Below, one piece after another: positions 41,342 to 49,980 of a stretch of DNA of 64,000 bases (position 1 is its first letter; each line of letters begins with the position of its first letter). The DNA comes from Elusimicrobiota bacterium (GTDB lineage Bacteria > Elusimicrobiota > Elusimicrobia > UBA1565 > UBA9628): assembly GCA_027406905.1 (NCBI GenBank), contig DAHZHT010000001.1:186001-250000 (forward strand), read 5' to 3'. The notes under the pieces are model-generated. The model was given only the letters and a program-made list of their open reading frames with translations, had not been told where the DNA came from and made no database searches. A program made the translations under genes and the position numbers.

Positions 41342-42799
41342 CTAGACAGCCGCCATGTCTTTTTTGGGGGCTTCGGATTTGGCGGTTTTTCGATTTCGCA
41401 GATACTGGAAAAATTCCTTTCCTTCTCGAAGCCGGCGTTTTCTCTCATTGGGATCTTTGAGCATTCCTGCCAGTATCCTCAAAATGGGCTTGGGCCGAGC
41501 GTAGAAGCGGGAATAGAAGCGCAATACCGCTTGCTCGATTTCAGAGCTTGAGAGATGCGGGTAATGGAGAGTGCAGGCCTGGGTGCCGTCGGAACGGGAC
41601 AAGGCGCTTTCGTCGTACCATTTATTGGCCATCGCCTGCCGATAAAGCTCGGTCCCGGGATACGGCGCCGATAAGGAGACCTGGATAGTCTTGACATCGA
41701 GCTCGCAGGCGTATTTCATCGTTTCTTCGATAGTATCCTTGGTTTCTCCGGGAAGGCCGAGAATAAAGCAGCCGTGAATATCAATTCCAAGTTTGCGGCA
41801 ATTTTTCGTAAATTCCTTGGCGATGTCGGTGCGGACGCCTTTTTTGATGTTGTTGAGAATTTGCTGATTGCCCGATTCATAGCCGACAAGCAAAAGGCGA
41901 AGCCCATTTTCCCTGAATATTTTTAAATACTCATATGGAATATTCGCGCGGGAATTGCAAGCCCGGGTAATTCCCAGTTTTTTAAGCCCTTTGGCGATTT
42001 CAACGGCGCGCGATAAATTGGCGGTGAAGGTGTCATCGTCAAAAAAGAAGTCCTTTACCTGGGGAAACATCTCTTTGGCCCGCGCCATCTCATTGATTAC
42101 GCTTTGGGCGGAACGGACCCGATAAAGATGGCCGCTGACGGTTTGAGGCCACAGGCAAAAGCTGCAGCGGGCCGGGCAGCCGCGACCGGTGTAAAGAGAC
42201 AGATAAGGATGCCGCAGATAGCCGTTAAAATAGTTTTCGATGGTTAGATCTCTTTTGTAAACATTGATGACGGAGGGAAGCTCGTCCATGTTTTCAATTA
42301 GCGGGCGATCGTTGTTGTGCGAGATCGCTCCATTTTTTCGATAGCTCATTCCTAAAATATCTTCCCAGGGTTTTCCTTGAGCGATTTCGAGAATGGTGTA
42401 GTCGAATTCCTCGCGCGCGACAAAATCAAGATGCGGAGCGGCTTCCAATGATTCTTGCGGCAAAACTGCGACATGGGCGCCCACAAACCCCATGAGCATT
42501 TGAGGGTAGGCGTCTTTGAGGGCCTTGGCGACCTTGACATCGCTGTCAAAAGAAGGGGTGGAGGTATGAATGACGCAGAGTTCAAATCCCTTCGCTCTTT
42601 GAATGACCTCGGCCAGGCTTAAATCGTCGGCGGGGGCGTCGATAAGTTTTGAATTTGGAATCATCGCCGCCGGTTGGGCCAACCAGGTTGGATACCAAAA
42701 TGAGCGCACCTCCCGAGTGGTTTGATAGCGGGATCCGGCCCCCCCGTCAAATCCTTCAAAAGAAGGCGGATTTAGAAAAAGGGTTCTCATTGTGTTCAT
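41342..42799 (-). CDS. hpnJ: Radical SAM protein HpnJ
   Basis: A 485-residue B12-binding/radical SAM protein. The N-terminus has the HpnJ hallmark LFLNPPSFEGFDGGAGSRYQ; a cobalamin-like Rossmann domain follows, then the 4Fe-4S site GCPARCSFC near residue 205 and a TIM-barrel half. HpnJ converts glucosaminyl bacteriohopanetetrol to the cyclitol ether in Burkholderia. AGAGG lies 9 bases before the ATG. Hopanoid core genes (shc, hpnH, hpnG) are not in the window. Confidence 0.92.
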   Translation of the reverse strand: MNTMRTLFLNPPSFEGFDGGAGSRYQTTREVRSFWYPTWLAQPAAMIPNSKLIDAPADDLSLAEVIQRAKGFELCVIHTSTPSFDSDVKVAKALKDAYPQMLMGFVGAHVAVLPQESLEAAPHLDFVAREEFDYTILEIAQGKPWEDILGMSYRKNGAISHNNDRPLIENMDELPSVINVYKRDLTIENYFNGYLRHPYLSLYTGRGCPARCSFCLWPQTVSGHLYRVRSAQSVINEMARAKEMFPQVKDFFFDDDTFTANLSRAVEIAKGLKKLGITRACNSRANIPYEYLKIFRENGLRLLLVGYESGNQQILNNIKKGVRTDIAKEFTKNCRKLGIDIHGCFILGLPGETKDTIEETMKYACELDVKTIQVSLSAPYPGTELYRQAMANKWYDESALSRSDGTQACTLHYPHLSSSEIEQAVLRFYSRFYARPKPILRILAGMLKDPNERKRRLREGKEFFQYLRNRKTAKSEAPKKDMAAV

Positions 42800-42818
42800 C
42801 GGGATATACCTCTTTATT

Positions 42819-43325
42819 TTAGGCGGCCGACGGAATCAGCTTTAGGGCGGACGTTTCAAGAGAGAAAAGCGCGGCGGTGAAAAACAGGTCTCCCAGAGCC
42901 GAGTTCCTTAAAAAGGGAAGGGCGGCTGTATAGCAGGCGAGAAGCCCTGAACCGCTGTGAGGATAGAGGCTGGAAGTCGCCCAAACCCCAAAATTAGTCA
43001 CGACAAAAAATAGAAGAGAACTCATCACGCAGGCCAAGGCGATGGTTTGCGCGTTTCGGCGGCTTTTGAGGAAAAGCCCCAGAGCCGAGACCAGAATAAA
43101 TGAAGCGTAGACAAACGGCATCGTTCCGTGAAAGCCCAGAAATAAATCGCTGGCAAAAAGCGCCGCGAGCGGGACGGTTAAGGCCAAGGCGGGGGACAAA
43201 TAAGCTCCGCCCAGAAGCGCGATGGCGGTTAAAGGGGTGACATTGGCCGGATGGGGCAAAAGCCGCGCCACGGCCCCCATCAAAATGACGCTGACAGTAA
43301 CGGTGATCGTTTTCTTGTTATTCAT
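42819..43325 (-). CDS. DUF6580-like small membrane protein
   Basis: A 168-residue protein with five or six hydrophobic segments and the family's opening RLLPHPANVTPLTAIALLGGAYL. The fold resembles S-components of ECF transporters, so vitamin or cofactor uptake is possible but unproven. It lies in a run of reverse-strand genes, 19 bases upstream of hpnJ and 24 bases after tatC. Confidence 0.78.
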   Translation of the reverse strand: MNNKKTITVTVSVILMGAVARLLPHPANVTPLTAIALLGGAYLSPALALTVPLAALFASDLFLGFHGTMPFVYASFILVSALGLFLKSRRNAQTIALACVMSSLLFFVVTNFGVWATSSLYPHSGSGLLACYTAALPFLRNSALGDLFFTAALFSLETSALKLIPSAA

Positions 43326-43349
43326 ATCTTTCCTATTATACCAAATTAA

Positions 43350-44060
43350 TTAACTCCGCATTAAAAGGAGGCTACCCTCAAAAAGAAGTATTGAAAACGC
43401 GGCGAGAGCGATTTGTGAAACCGGATCGGGGGTGACCAAAACGGGCGCGATAAAACAAAGAAGATAAATCTGCCGCCAATATCCCCGCAAAACCGATTTT
43501 TTGAGCAAACCCGCGCGATTGAGCCCGTAGAGAATCAAGGGAAATTGAAAAAGAAGCCCGCAGCCAAGCATGAGATGAACGACAAAGCGCAGATAGTGTT
43601 CAAGCCCAATCAAGGGTTTAATTTGGGGCGTTCGGTAAGATAAAAGAAATTTGAGCGCGGCGGGAACGGCGATAAAAAAAGCGAGACAGGCGCCTACTAG
43701 AAAAAGAAAATAAGAGATGGGAATCATCGTCAGAATTCTTTTTTTCCAGGGTTCAGAGAGAGCCGGAGCCGCGAAAAGATAGGCTTGGCCTAGAATAAAA
43801 GGCAAGGTGAGGATAAGCCCGGCAAAAGCGGAGACTTGAAGGCGCGTAAAGAAGGCTTCGGTCGGGTTCATAAAGACAAGATATCCGGCCGGTCTTGCTA
43901 AAAACGAGAGAATAGGGCCTGAAAAATAAAATCCGATGGCGACGCCGACGGAAAGAATGGCGACTGAAATAGTGACTCTTTTTCTGAGCTCATCAAGATG
44001 CGACAAAAAAGGCATGGTCGCCTCTGTTTTAACGGGAGCTTCAAGAATTTCAGCGCTCAT
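43350..44060 (-). CDS. tatC: Sec-independent translocase subunit TatC
   Basis: Inner-membrane receptor for twin-arginine signal peptides, 236 residues, six membrane helices. The N-terminal HLDELRKRV with the essential Glu, the first periplasmic loop with PTEAFFTRLQVS, the FLVGACLAF helix and TPDPVSQI are typical. It overlaps the nucleotidyltransferase gene by four bases and, with tatA upstream, gives a TatAC-type system; no tatB was seen. Confidence 0.96.
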   Translation of the reverse strand: MSAEILEAPVKTEATMPFLSHLDELRKRVTISVAILSVGVAIGFYFSGPILSFLARPAGYLVFMNPTEAFFTRLQVSAFAGLILTLPFILGQAYLFAAPALSEPWKKRILTMIPISYFLFLVGACLAFFIAVPAALKFLLSYRTPQIKPLIGLEHYLRFVVHLMLGCGLLFQFPLILYGLNRAGLLKKSVLRGYWRQIYLLCFIAPVLVTPDPVSQIALAAFSILLFEGSLLLMRS

Positions 44061-44443
44061 GGGACTGGGAATACTGTTTCTTCCTTTCCTTCAAACCAAG
44101 GTAGTCGAATGACCTTGATCCCGAGATTTTTAATGAGGGTTTCAGTCTCTTCATCTGGAATTTTCTGATCATAGCCCAAGACTAGAATGTCGGGTTTTTC
44201 TTCTAAGAGTGATTTGGCAAAACTATTTTCTTTTCCGATTCGGACCGAATCGGCGATTTTGAGATCTTTTATCCACTTAAGCCGGATGGCGGCGGGGACG
44301 GCATATGGTTTTTTGTTGTGGGTATCGCTGGATAAAATGACGATCAGCTCATCTCCAAGTTTTCGCGCTTCCTTAAGCATCTTAAGATGAGCTTTATGGA
44401 CGCGGTTAAAGCATCCAGCGGTGAATACTTTGCGTGAGGTCAA
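44057..44443 (-). CDS. Cytidylyltransferase-like nucleotidyltransferase
   Basis: A 128-residue protein of the HIGH superfamily: GCFNRVHKAHLKML is the variant of G-x-F-D-x-x-H-x-G-H, and ISSxT-like YDQKIPD follows. It resembles glycerol-3-phosphate cytidylyltransferase, FAD synthetase RibL and the RfaE C-domain. The substrate is uncertain. It sits between tatA and tatC, with a four-base overlap to tatC. Confidence 0.82.
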   Translation of the reverse strand: MTSRKVFTAGCFNRVHKAHLKMLKEARKLGDELIVILSSDTHNKKPYAVPAAIRLKWIKDLKIADSVRIGKENSFAKSLLEEKPDILVLGYDQKIPDEETETLIKNLGIKVIRLPWFEGKEETVFPVP

Positions 44444-44460
44444 GGATTCCTTTATGAGGC

Positions 44461-44655
44461 CTAAGGTTTCGGGAGAGCGTCCTGGGTCTTGGCCGCTTCG
44501 ATTTTTTTGTCTTCTTCAAGGCCTTCTTTAAGACCCTGCTTGAACATATTGACCGCGCGCCCGCATTGCTTGGCGAACTCCGGAATCTTATTAGGGCCAA
44601 ACAAAATGAGCCCTACGATTAGAATAACTAGAATTTCTCCGAAAGAAAGGTCCAT
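44461..44655 (-). CDS. tatA: Twin-arginine translocase subunit TatA
   Basis: A 64-residue protein. The ATG at 44655 after GGAGG gives M-D-L-S-F-G-E, with a membrane helix containing ILVILIVGLILFGP, the FGP hinge, an amphipathic helix and a charged tail. These are TatA/E traits. It is 17 bases upstream of the nucleotidyltransferase gene and two genes ahead of tatC. It diverges from the cytochrome gene. Confidence 0.95.
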   Translation of the reverse strand: MDLSFGEILVILIVGLILFGPNKIPEFAKQCGRAVNMFKQGLKEGLEEDKKIEAAKTQDALPKP

Positions 44656-44711
44656 AATTCCTCCATCAAGATGGGGACATCTCCCATCTCTTTTATATAT
44701 CATATCACGAA

Positions 44712-45407
44712 ATGAAGCGGGTGAACCGTTATTGGCATATGGGGGTGGCGGTTTTTTTTCTTTGCGCCTGTTCCAATAAGAAAATGGCGAGCGGAAACGG
44801 ACGCGCTTATTATCAGGCTTTGAATTGCCAGGTCTGTCACCGGATTGGAAATGAAGGGGGCGCTCAAAAAGGGCCGGATCTCTCTTTTGTCGGGTTCCGA
44901 AAAAGCGCGGAGTGGCTTAATCTCTGGCTTAAAAATCCCCAAGCTTGGAAACCGCAAACCCCCATGCCGAATTTTCACCTATCGCCTTCGGCGCGCAAGG
45001 CCCTGGTGAAATATTTGTCGAGCCTTAAAGGCCAGGTTTTTGACGGACATCGGCCATGGAATACTCCCGAGATTCGCCGCGATCCTATTTTGCGGGGGCA
45101 TATGATTTATATTCGGGTTGGCTGCGTGACCTGCCATGGAATCGGCGGATCTGGCGGTTATCCCGACAATAATGTCGTGGGGGGGCTTATTCCTCCACTT
45201 GATTCCGTCTCGCGCTCATTTACCAAGCAGGAGTTGGTGCGGAAAATAAAATTTGGCGCGACGCCGCAGAAAGCTAATCCAAAAGGGCCTCAGCCGCTTC
45301 TTCAGATGCCGGCCTGGGGGCAGGTCTTAAGCGATGGGGAAATTTCCGCGGTCGCCGATTATCTCCTTTCGCTTAAATCCAAACAATCGGCGGCGGGAAA
45401 TTGGTAG
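44712..45407 (+). CDS. Diheme c-type cytochrome lipoprotein
   Basis: A 231-residue protein with a signal peptide and lipobox-like LCAC near residue 20. Two heme sites are present: C39-x-x-C42-H43 and C138-x-x-C141-H142, each in a cytochrome c domain with a late Met ligand candidate (PMPNFHL, LQMPAWG). It would carry electrons at the periplasmic face. No oxidase or reductase gene is next to it; it precedes ruvA by 13 bases. Confidence 0.92.
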   Translation: MKRVNRYWHMGVAVFFLCACSNKKMASGNGRAYYQALNCQVCHRIGNEGGAQKGPDLSFVGFRKSAEWLNLWLKNPQAWKPQTPMPNFHLSPSARKALVKYLSSLKGQVFDGHRPWNTPEIRRDPILRGHMIYIRVGCVTCHGIGGSGGYPDNNVVGGLIPPLDSVSRSFTKQELVRKIKFGATPQKANPKGPQPLLQMPAWGQVLSDGEISAVADYLLSLKSKQSAAGNW

Positions 45408-45420
45408 GATGAGAAGATAG

Positions 45421-46044
45421 ATGGCGATTTCGAGTTTGCGCGGGCGCGTGATTGACTCCAGAGACGATCGGGTAGTGTTTGAGGTTTCTGGGGTGGGCTA
45501 TGAGGTTTTTGTTTCCCGTGGAGTCATTGACAGGATTGTCCAGGAGGGCAAAGGAGAGATTTTGCTTCAGATCGTGTCTGTATCCGGGATGTATGGGGGA
45601 GGAGAAACCTTCTACGGTTTTTTGACGGCGGAAGAAAAAGAGGTGTTTTCGCTTTTTAAAGACAATATTCCAGGGACCGGGGCGAAAAAAGCCATGGAGT
45701 ATGTGGAAAAAGCCGCGAAGTCTTTTCCTGATTTTCGGCGCGCTATCCTGGAGAAAGACTCGAAAGTCTTGGGAGCGATTTTTGGCTTTACCGCGAAAAC
45801 AGCGGAAAAATTAATCGCCGGGCTTAAAGACAAGATCGGAGATATTTCGTTGGGCGGAACCGAAAAGATACGGCGCTTGCCTATGGCGGCGGATACTTCT
45901 CTGTCTCAGGTCTTGAACGCTTTGTCGAGCTTGGGCTACAAAAATTCGGAAGCGCGAGCGGCTTTAGAGGCCGTCATCGGCGAAAATGGAGCGGCGAATT
46001 TGAGCGCGGAGGAAATCGTGCGTAGGGCGCTTAAGAAACTCTAA
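45421..46044 (+). CDS. ruvA: Holliday junction helicase subunit RuvA
   Basis: A 207-residue DNA-binding subunit that positions RuvB at Holliday junctions. The N-terminal OB fold ([19 protein letters not shown]), the helix-hairpin-helix region and a C-terminal domain III ([16 protein letters not shown]) are present. The usual GVGPKxAL hairpin reads GTGAKKAM. It shares one base with ruvB. Confidence 0.95.
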   Translation: MAISSLRGRVIDSRDDRVVFEVSGVGYEVFVSRGVIDRIVQEGKGEILLQIVSVSGMYGGGETFYGFLTAEEKEVFSLFKDNIPGTGAKKAMEYVEKAAKSFPDFRRAILEKDSKVLGAIFGFTAKTAEKLIAGLKDKIGDISLGGTEKIRRLPMAADTSLSQVLNALSSLGYKNSEARAALEAVIGENGAANLSAEEIVRRALKKL

Positions 46045-47075
46045 TGGGCGAAATTTCAGATTCGGTTCTAATGCCAGATCCCGCGGCGGGAGAAGAGGTT
46101 TTTGATAGAGCCCTCCGCCCTAAGACTTTAGACGAGTTTATCGGCCAAGAAAAACTCAAGACCAACTTGAGGGTCTTTATCGAGGCCGCGCGCAAACGCA
46201 AGGAGCCCTTGGATCATTGTCTTTTTTATTCTCCCCCCGGGCTTGGCAAGACGACTTTGTCCTATATTCTAGCGCGGGAAATGGGCGTTAATTTGAGGAC
46301 TTCCTCGGGACCTATTTTAGAACGCGCCGGAGATTTGGCCGCTCTTCTGACCGATTTGAGCGAGGGAGATGTTTTCTTTATCGATGAAATTCACCGTTTA
46401 AACGCCGTGGTCGAAGAGGCTCTTTATCCGGTCATGGAAGATTTCACCTTTTTTGTTTCGACCGGCAAGGGGCCTTCCGCTTCAGTATTAAAACTAGCGG
46501 TTCCGCGCTTTACCTTGGTGGGGGCGACGACGAGGGCCGGGCTTTTAACCGGGCCTTTAAGAGACCGCTTTGGCATCGTTGGGAATCTCGGTTTTTATAA
46601 TAATGCGGAGCTTGAAAAAATCGTTCTCCGGAGCGCCGGAATTTTAAAAATTCGCATATCCGACGATGGAGCTTCGGAGATCGCCCGCCGTTGCCGCCAA
46701 ACTCCCAGAATCGCCAACCGCCTTTTGCGCCGCGTGCGCGACTTCGCGGATATTAAAGGCCAGGGGCTCATCGATGGCCCCATCGCTCGTTATGGCCTGG
46801 ACGCTCTTGAAGTCGATGCGGAGGGCTTGGACGCCGGAGATCGGCGGCTTTTGTCCGCGTTAATTGAGAAATTTTCCGGCGGGCCCGTCGGCCTTGAAAA
46901 TCTGGCGATCGCGGTGGGAGAAGAGTTGGATACCTTGACCGACGTTATTGAGCCTTTCTTGATTCAGTCCGGGTTTATGTCCCGCACCCCGCGGGGGAGA
47001 GTCGCTTCTCAAAAAGCGTATCGACATTTAAATTTCCCAGTTCCCCCCGTGCAACAAGATGCCGGGCTTTTCTAA
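46044..47075 (+). CDS. ruvB: Holliday junction helicase ATPase RuvB
   Basis: A 343-residue AAA+ motor for branch migration. It has [16 protein letters not shown], Walker A PPGLGKTT, Walker [10 protein letters not shown], sensor 1 GATTRAGLL and the arginine-finger segment PLRDRFG, then the winged-helix end with [10 protein letters not shown]. Overlap with ruvA and spoIID indicates one operon. Confidence 0.97.
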   Translation: MGEISDSVLMPDPAAGEEVFDRALRPKTLDEFIGQEKLKTNLRVFIEAARKRKEPLDHCLFYSPPGLGKTTLSYILAREMGVNLRTSSGPILERAGDLAALLTDLSEGDVFFIDEIHRLNAVVEEALYPVMEDFTFFVSTGKGPSASVLKLAVPRFTLVGATTRAGLLTGPLRDRFGIVGNLGFYNNAELEKIVLRSAGILKIRISDDGASEIARRCRQTPRIANRLLRRVRDFADIKGQGLIDGPIARYGLDALEVDAEGLDAGDRRLLSALIEKFSGGPVGLENLAIAVGEELDTLTDVIEPFLIQSGFMSRTPRGRVASQKAYRHLNFPVPPVQQDAGLF

Positions 47076-48207
47076 TCAATTCCCCAAAGTCGCTTTTCTC
47101 GTTTTAGGCTTAATCTCTCTTGCTCATTTAAACGCCTGGTCTCATGAGCGCTTAATTCGCGTGGGAATCGTTCCGCAAGCGGATTCATTTGTCTTTACGG
47201 TTCAGGGCCATTACCGGGCGCTCGATTTTTTGGGTCGCCCCAAAAATCTCGTCGATGGAAAGACCTACACTGTCAAACCTTCCGCGAAACTTTTGTCGCT
47301 AGGACGCTGGACCTTGCCGGCCAAGGCTTGGCTTAAGAGTCAAGATCCCAATGCGGCTCTCTGGATCGGGGGTCGGCGTTATCCCGGAGATTTTTTGGCG
47401 CTTTTAAATCCCAACAAGACGGTCACTGGAATTGAAATTATCGGCATCGAGACTTACTTGTTGGGGGTGGTCGGCCATGAGATGGACGCGTCTTGGCCGC
47501 TAGAGGCTTTAAAAGCGCAGGCGGTTGTGGCCAGAACCTTCGCCTATTTTCAGCTTGAACAGCGCCACCCTCAGGGTTATGACTTGGGAGATGACGCGGG
47601 CTCTCAAGTCTACGGCGGCGTCAATCAAACGCCGAAAAACATTATTTTAGCGGTTGAAAAAACCAAAGGAGAAGTTTTGGGATATCAGGGAAAACTTTTG
47701 AGCGTCTATTATCATTCCTGCTGCGGCGGCCATACCGCGGATGCGGGGTGGGTGTGGGGGGGCAAGAATACGCCGCGGCCACTGAGGGGAGTGCGCGACC
47801 CCTATTGCAAATTTTCGCCTTATTACCGCTGGAAGGTTTTTTTTAGATCGGATGAAATCAAAGCCGCGCTTGAGAGTCGCCGCCTCATAGGAGGAGCGCT
47901 TAAGTTTTTTAAAATCGGATCCCAAAAATATGATTACGCTAAAAATTTTAAAGCTCAAATTGGAGATACTCCTTTGAGCGTGGGCGCCAATCGCTTTCGT
48001 CTAGCCTTGGGGGCTTCCAGTCTGAAAAGCGCGCGAATTTTTAGAATTAAAAGAGAAGCGGGTGGCATTGAGTTTTTCGGAGGAGGCTCCGGCCACGGGG
48101 TGGGCCTTTGCCAATGGGGAGCGCGCGGCCAAGCTATGCGAGGCAGAAGCTATGAGAAGATCCTAAAATTTTATTTTCGCGGTTCGGTCCTTTCTGTCGT
48201 CGAGTAA
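47059..48207 (+). CDS. SpoIID/LytB-domain protein
   Basis: A 382-residue exported protein overlapping ruvB by 17 bases. After a signal peptide and an N-terminal beta domain, the SpoIID domain starts near residue 125: [31 protein letters not shown], a cysteine pair [10 protein letters not shown], and [13 protein letters not shown] at the end. SpoIID enzymes cut bare glycan strands of peptidoglycan. The glutamate in GHEM is the likely acid. Outside spore-formers the role is general wall remodelling. Confidence 0.9.
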   Translation: MPGFSNQFPKVAFLVLGLISLAHLNAWSHERLIRVGIVPQADSFVFTVQGHYRALDFLGRPKNLVDGKTYTVKPSAKLLSLGRWTLPAKAWLKSQDPNAALWIGGRRYPGDFLALLNPNKTVTGIEIIGIETYLLGVVGHEMDASWPLEALKAQAVVARTFAYFQLEQRHPQGYDLGDDAGSQVYGGVNQTPKNIILAVEKTKGEVLGYQGKLLSVYYHSCCGGHTADAGWVWGGKNTPRPLRGVRDPYCKFSPYYRWKVFFRSDEIKAALESRRLIGGALKFFKIGSQKYDYAKNFKAQIGDTPLSVGANRFRLALGASSLKSARIFRIKREAGGIEFFGGGSGHGVGLCQWGARGQAMRGRSYEKILKFYFRGSVLSVVE

Positions 48208-48318
48208 AAATGATTTTTTTGATTTTTATGATGGCCGCCTCTTGAATCTTCGTTTCAGTTCTGTTAATCTGTTGAAGGTGTCGGCTGGCTAAGGGGTTTA
48301 AGAAAAGGGAGAATGCTC

Positions 48319-48756
48319 ATGAACTATCATCTAAAACGAATTAATCCGTACTGGCATAATCATCCCATGATTCCCACCGGAGTCGTGGTGGGCGTTATCT
48401 GCGCGGCCATGGGATTTGCCGCTCAACGCCCCGCTATCGAAATCGTGGGAGTGTCTATCGCGGGATTATCCCTGTTTGTGGCGGTCAAGCCCGTCTTTTC
48501 GATTTTATTTTCTTTGATCGGGCTTTTTGGAGGAATCAGCACGTTTTTAATCGCCCCCGGGCTTAACGCCGACAGTTTGACGCCGCCTCTTAAGTTTATT
48601 TCCATTCTTCTTTTCACCGCGTTTTATGCGGCGCTCATGGACGCGATGCTTTTGGTCGTGGCTGTGATTTATAATTTTTTAGTCGGTCCCGGAGGCCTTT
48701 CCGGGCTTCATCTTGAATTATCCGAGGCGGAGGCGGAAGAAGAGACCGAGGGATGA
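48319..48756 (+). CDS. Small polytopic membrane protein, function unknown
   Basis: A 145-residue protein. GGGAG is 7 bases before the ATG at 48319, so that start is preferred to 48313. It has about four hydrophobic segments, an acidic tail rich in Glu/Ala, and a basic N-terminus. No family is recognised. It opens the signalling operon and overlaps the next gene by four bases, so it may be a membrane partner of that pathway. Confidence 0.72.
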   Translation: MNYHLKRINPYWHNHPMIPTGVVVGVICAAMGFAAQRPAIEIVGVSIAGLSLFVAVKPVFSILFSLIGLFGGISTFLIAPGLNADSLTPPLKFISILLFTAFYAALMDAMLLVVAVIYNFLVGPGGLSGLHLELSEAEAEEETEG

Positions 48757-49577
48757 AAATTAACGCCATTTACGCCTCGCGCGAACCTAATCGCGCGGCA
48801 GTTCTAATCGAAGCGTTATCGGCCAGTCAATTCGCGGTGTCCGTGGCGCAAAAATCAAAAGAGGTTTTGGATCAACTCTCTAAGCAGAACGCGAGCCTCC
48901 TTTTAATTGGCGAAAAGTTGCTTGACTCCGATGGAGTTTCATTCGTTAAAAACCTAAGGGCCAAAGGGTCTTATAAACAAATGCCGATAGTCGCGGTCGT
49001 CGAACATGGAGAAGCCCAGGCGGTCGCCCCGCAGCGGAGCGCTTATGCCGCCTTTGGGAAAAAACCCGTCGACGCCATTCGCGTCAAGTTTTCCAGCGAG
49101 AGCTTTTCAAACGGAGTGGCGGCTTCCGTGTCTTCCCAGGCCAGTATCCGTCTCGCGTTTTTTAACGCGGGGGCGGATGAGTGTCTTTCGTTAAATTGGG
49201 ATGCGGCGGAATGCGTCGCCCGCATTAAGGCTCTTTTAAGGCGCACGCAGACGGTTCCTTCCGAAGAAATTATCAAAATGGGGCTCATCGAACTTAATCT
49301 GACAAGCTATACCCTTCATATCGGCGGCAAAAAAGTCAATTTGACCTCTAAAGAGCTCGATTTGCTTTATGTTTTCTTAAGTTCATCGAATCGCGTTTTG
49401 AGCCGCCCGTATTTAATTGAGCGCGTTTGGGGGTATAATTATTTCGGGTCGCCGCGGACGGTAGACGTCCATGTAAGGCGTTTGCGGGAAAAATTAGGCC
49501 CGGCGGCGAAATACGTGACGACCATCCCTTGCGTGGGATATAAATTGATTCCCCCAAGTTCTGAAATGCGGAGGTAG
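48753..49577 (+). CDS. OmpR-type regulator with degenerate receiver
   Basis: A 274-residue DNA-binding regulator. The C-terminal winged helix (about 180-268) is intact: LTSKELDLLYVFLSS, LIERVWGYNYFGSPRTVDVHVRRLREKLG. The N-terminal part resembles a receiver, but the phospho-acceptor position reads G53 (LLLIGEKLLDSDG), and about 40 extra residues lie before FFNAGADECL. It probably works without phosphorylation. It shares four bases with the gene upstream and is 5 bases from the CheY-like gene. Confidence 0.87.
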   Translation: MKINAIYASREPNRAAVLIEALSASQFAVSVAQKSKEVLDQLSKQNASLLLIGEKLLDSDGVSFVKNLRAKGSYKQMPIVAVVEHGEAQAVAPQRSAYAAFGKKPVDAIRVKFSSESFSNGVAASVSSQASIRLAFFNAGADECLSLNWDAAECVARIKALLRRTQTVPSEEIIKMGLIELNLTSYTLHIGGKKVNLTSKELDLLYVFLSSSNRVLSRPYLIERVWGYNYFGSPRTVDVHVRRLREKLGPAAKYVTTIPCVGYKLIPPSSEMRR

Positions 49578-49582
49578 CGAAA

Positions 49583-49969
49583 ATGACAAAACAAAGCCAT
49601 TCCAAACTTCTGGTGATCGATGATGACGCCCATCTGCGCGAGAGTTTGGCCGAGGTTTTGGAGCTGGACGGATTTGAGTGTTTTTTGGCTGGAACGGCCA
49701 AGGCCGGGCTTGAGAGCGCCGCGAAAATCAATCCCGAGATTGTCATCATGGATATTCAATTGCCGGATTCCTCCGGGTTTCAAATATGCCAGGAATTGCG
49801 TAAACGCTCGAAAGAGACGATATTGATCATGATGACGGGTCGCTTTTTGTCTTTAGACGAGAAAAAACAGGGTTTTGCCTTGGGCGCGGATGATTATTTG
49901 ACCAAACCTTTTGATATCGTCGAGCTTTCCGCGCGAATCCGGCAAATGTTGACCCGCCGGAAAGGTTAA
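49583..49969 (+). CDS. Single-domain response regulator (CheY-like)
   Basis: A 128-residue stand-alone receiver. The acidic pair is in VIDDDAHLRES, the phospho-acceptor is D57 (VIMDIQLPDSSG), the Thr is in MMTGRF and the Lys in DDYLTKPFD. It has no output domain, so it passes the signal by binding partners. The histidine kinase follows 11 bases later and is the likely phosphate donor. Confidence 0.92.
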   Translation: MTKQSHSKLLVIDDDAHLRESLAEVLELDGFECFLAGTAKAGLESAAKINPEIVIMDIQLPDSSGFQICQELRKRSKETILIMMTGRFLSLDEKKQGFALGADDYLTKPFDIVELSARIRQMLTRRKG

Positions 49970-49980
49970 TCTTAGGCCTC

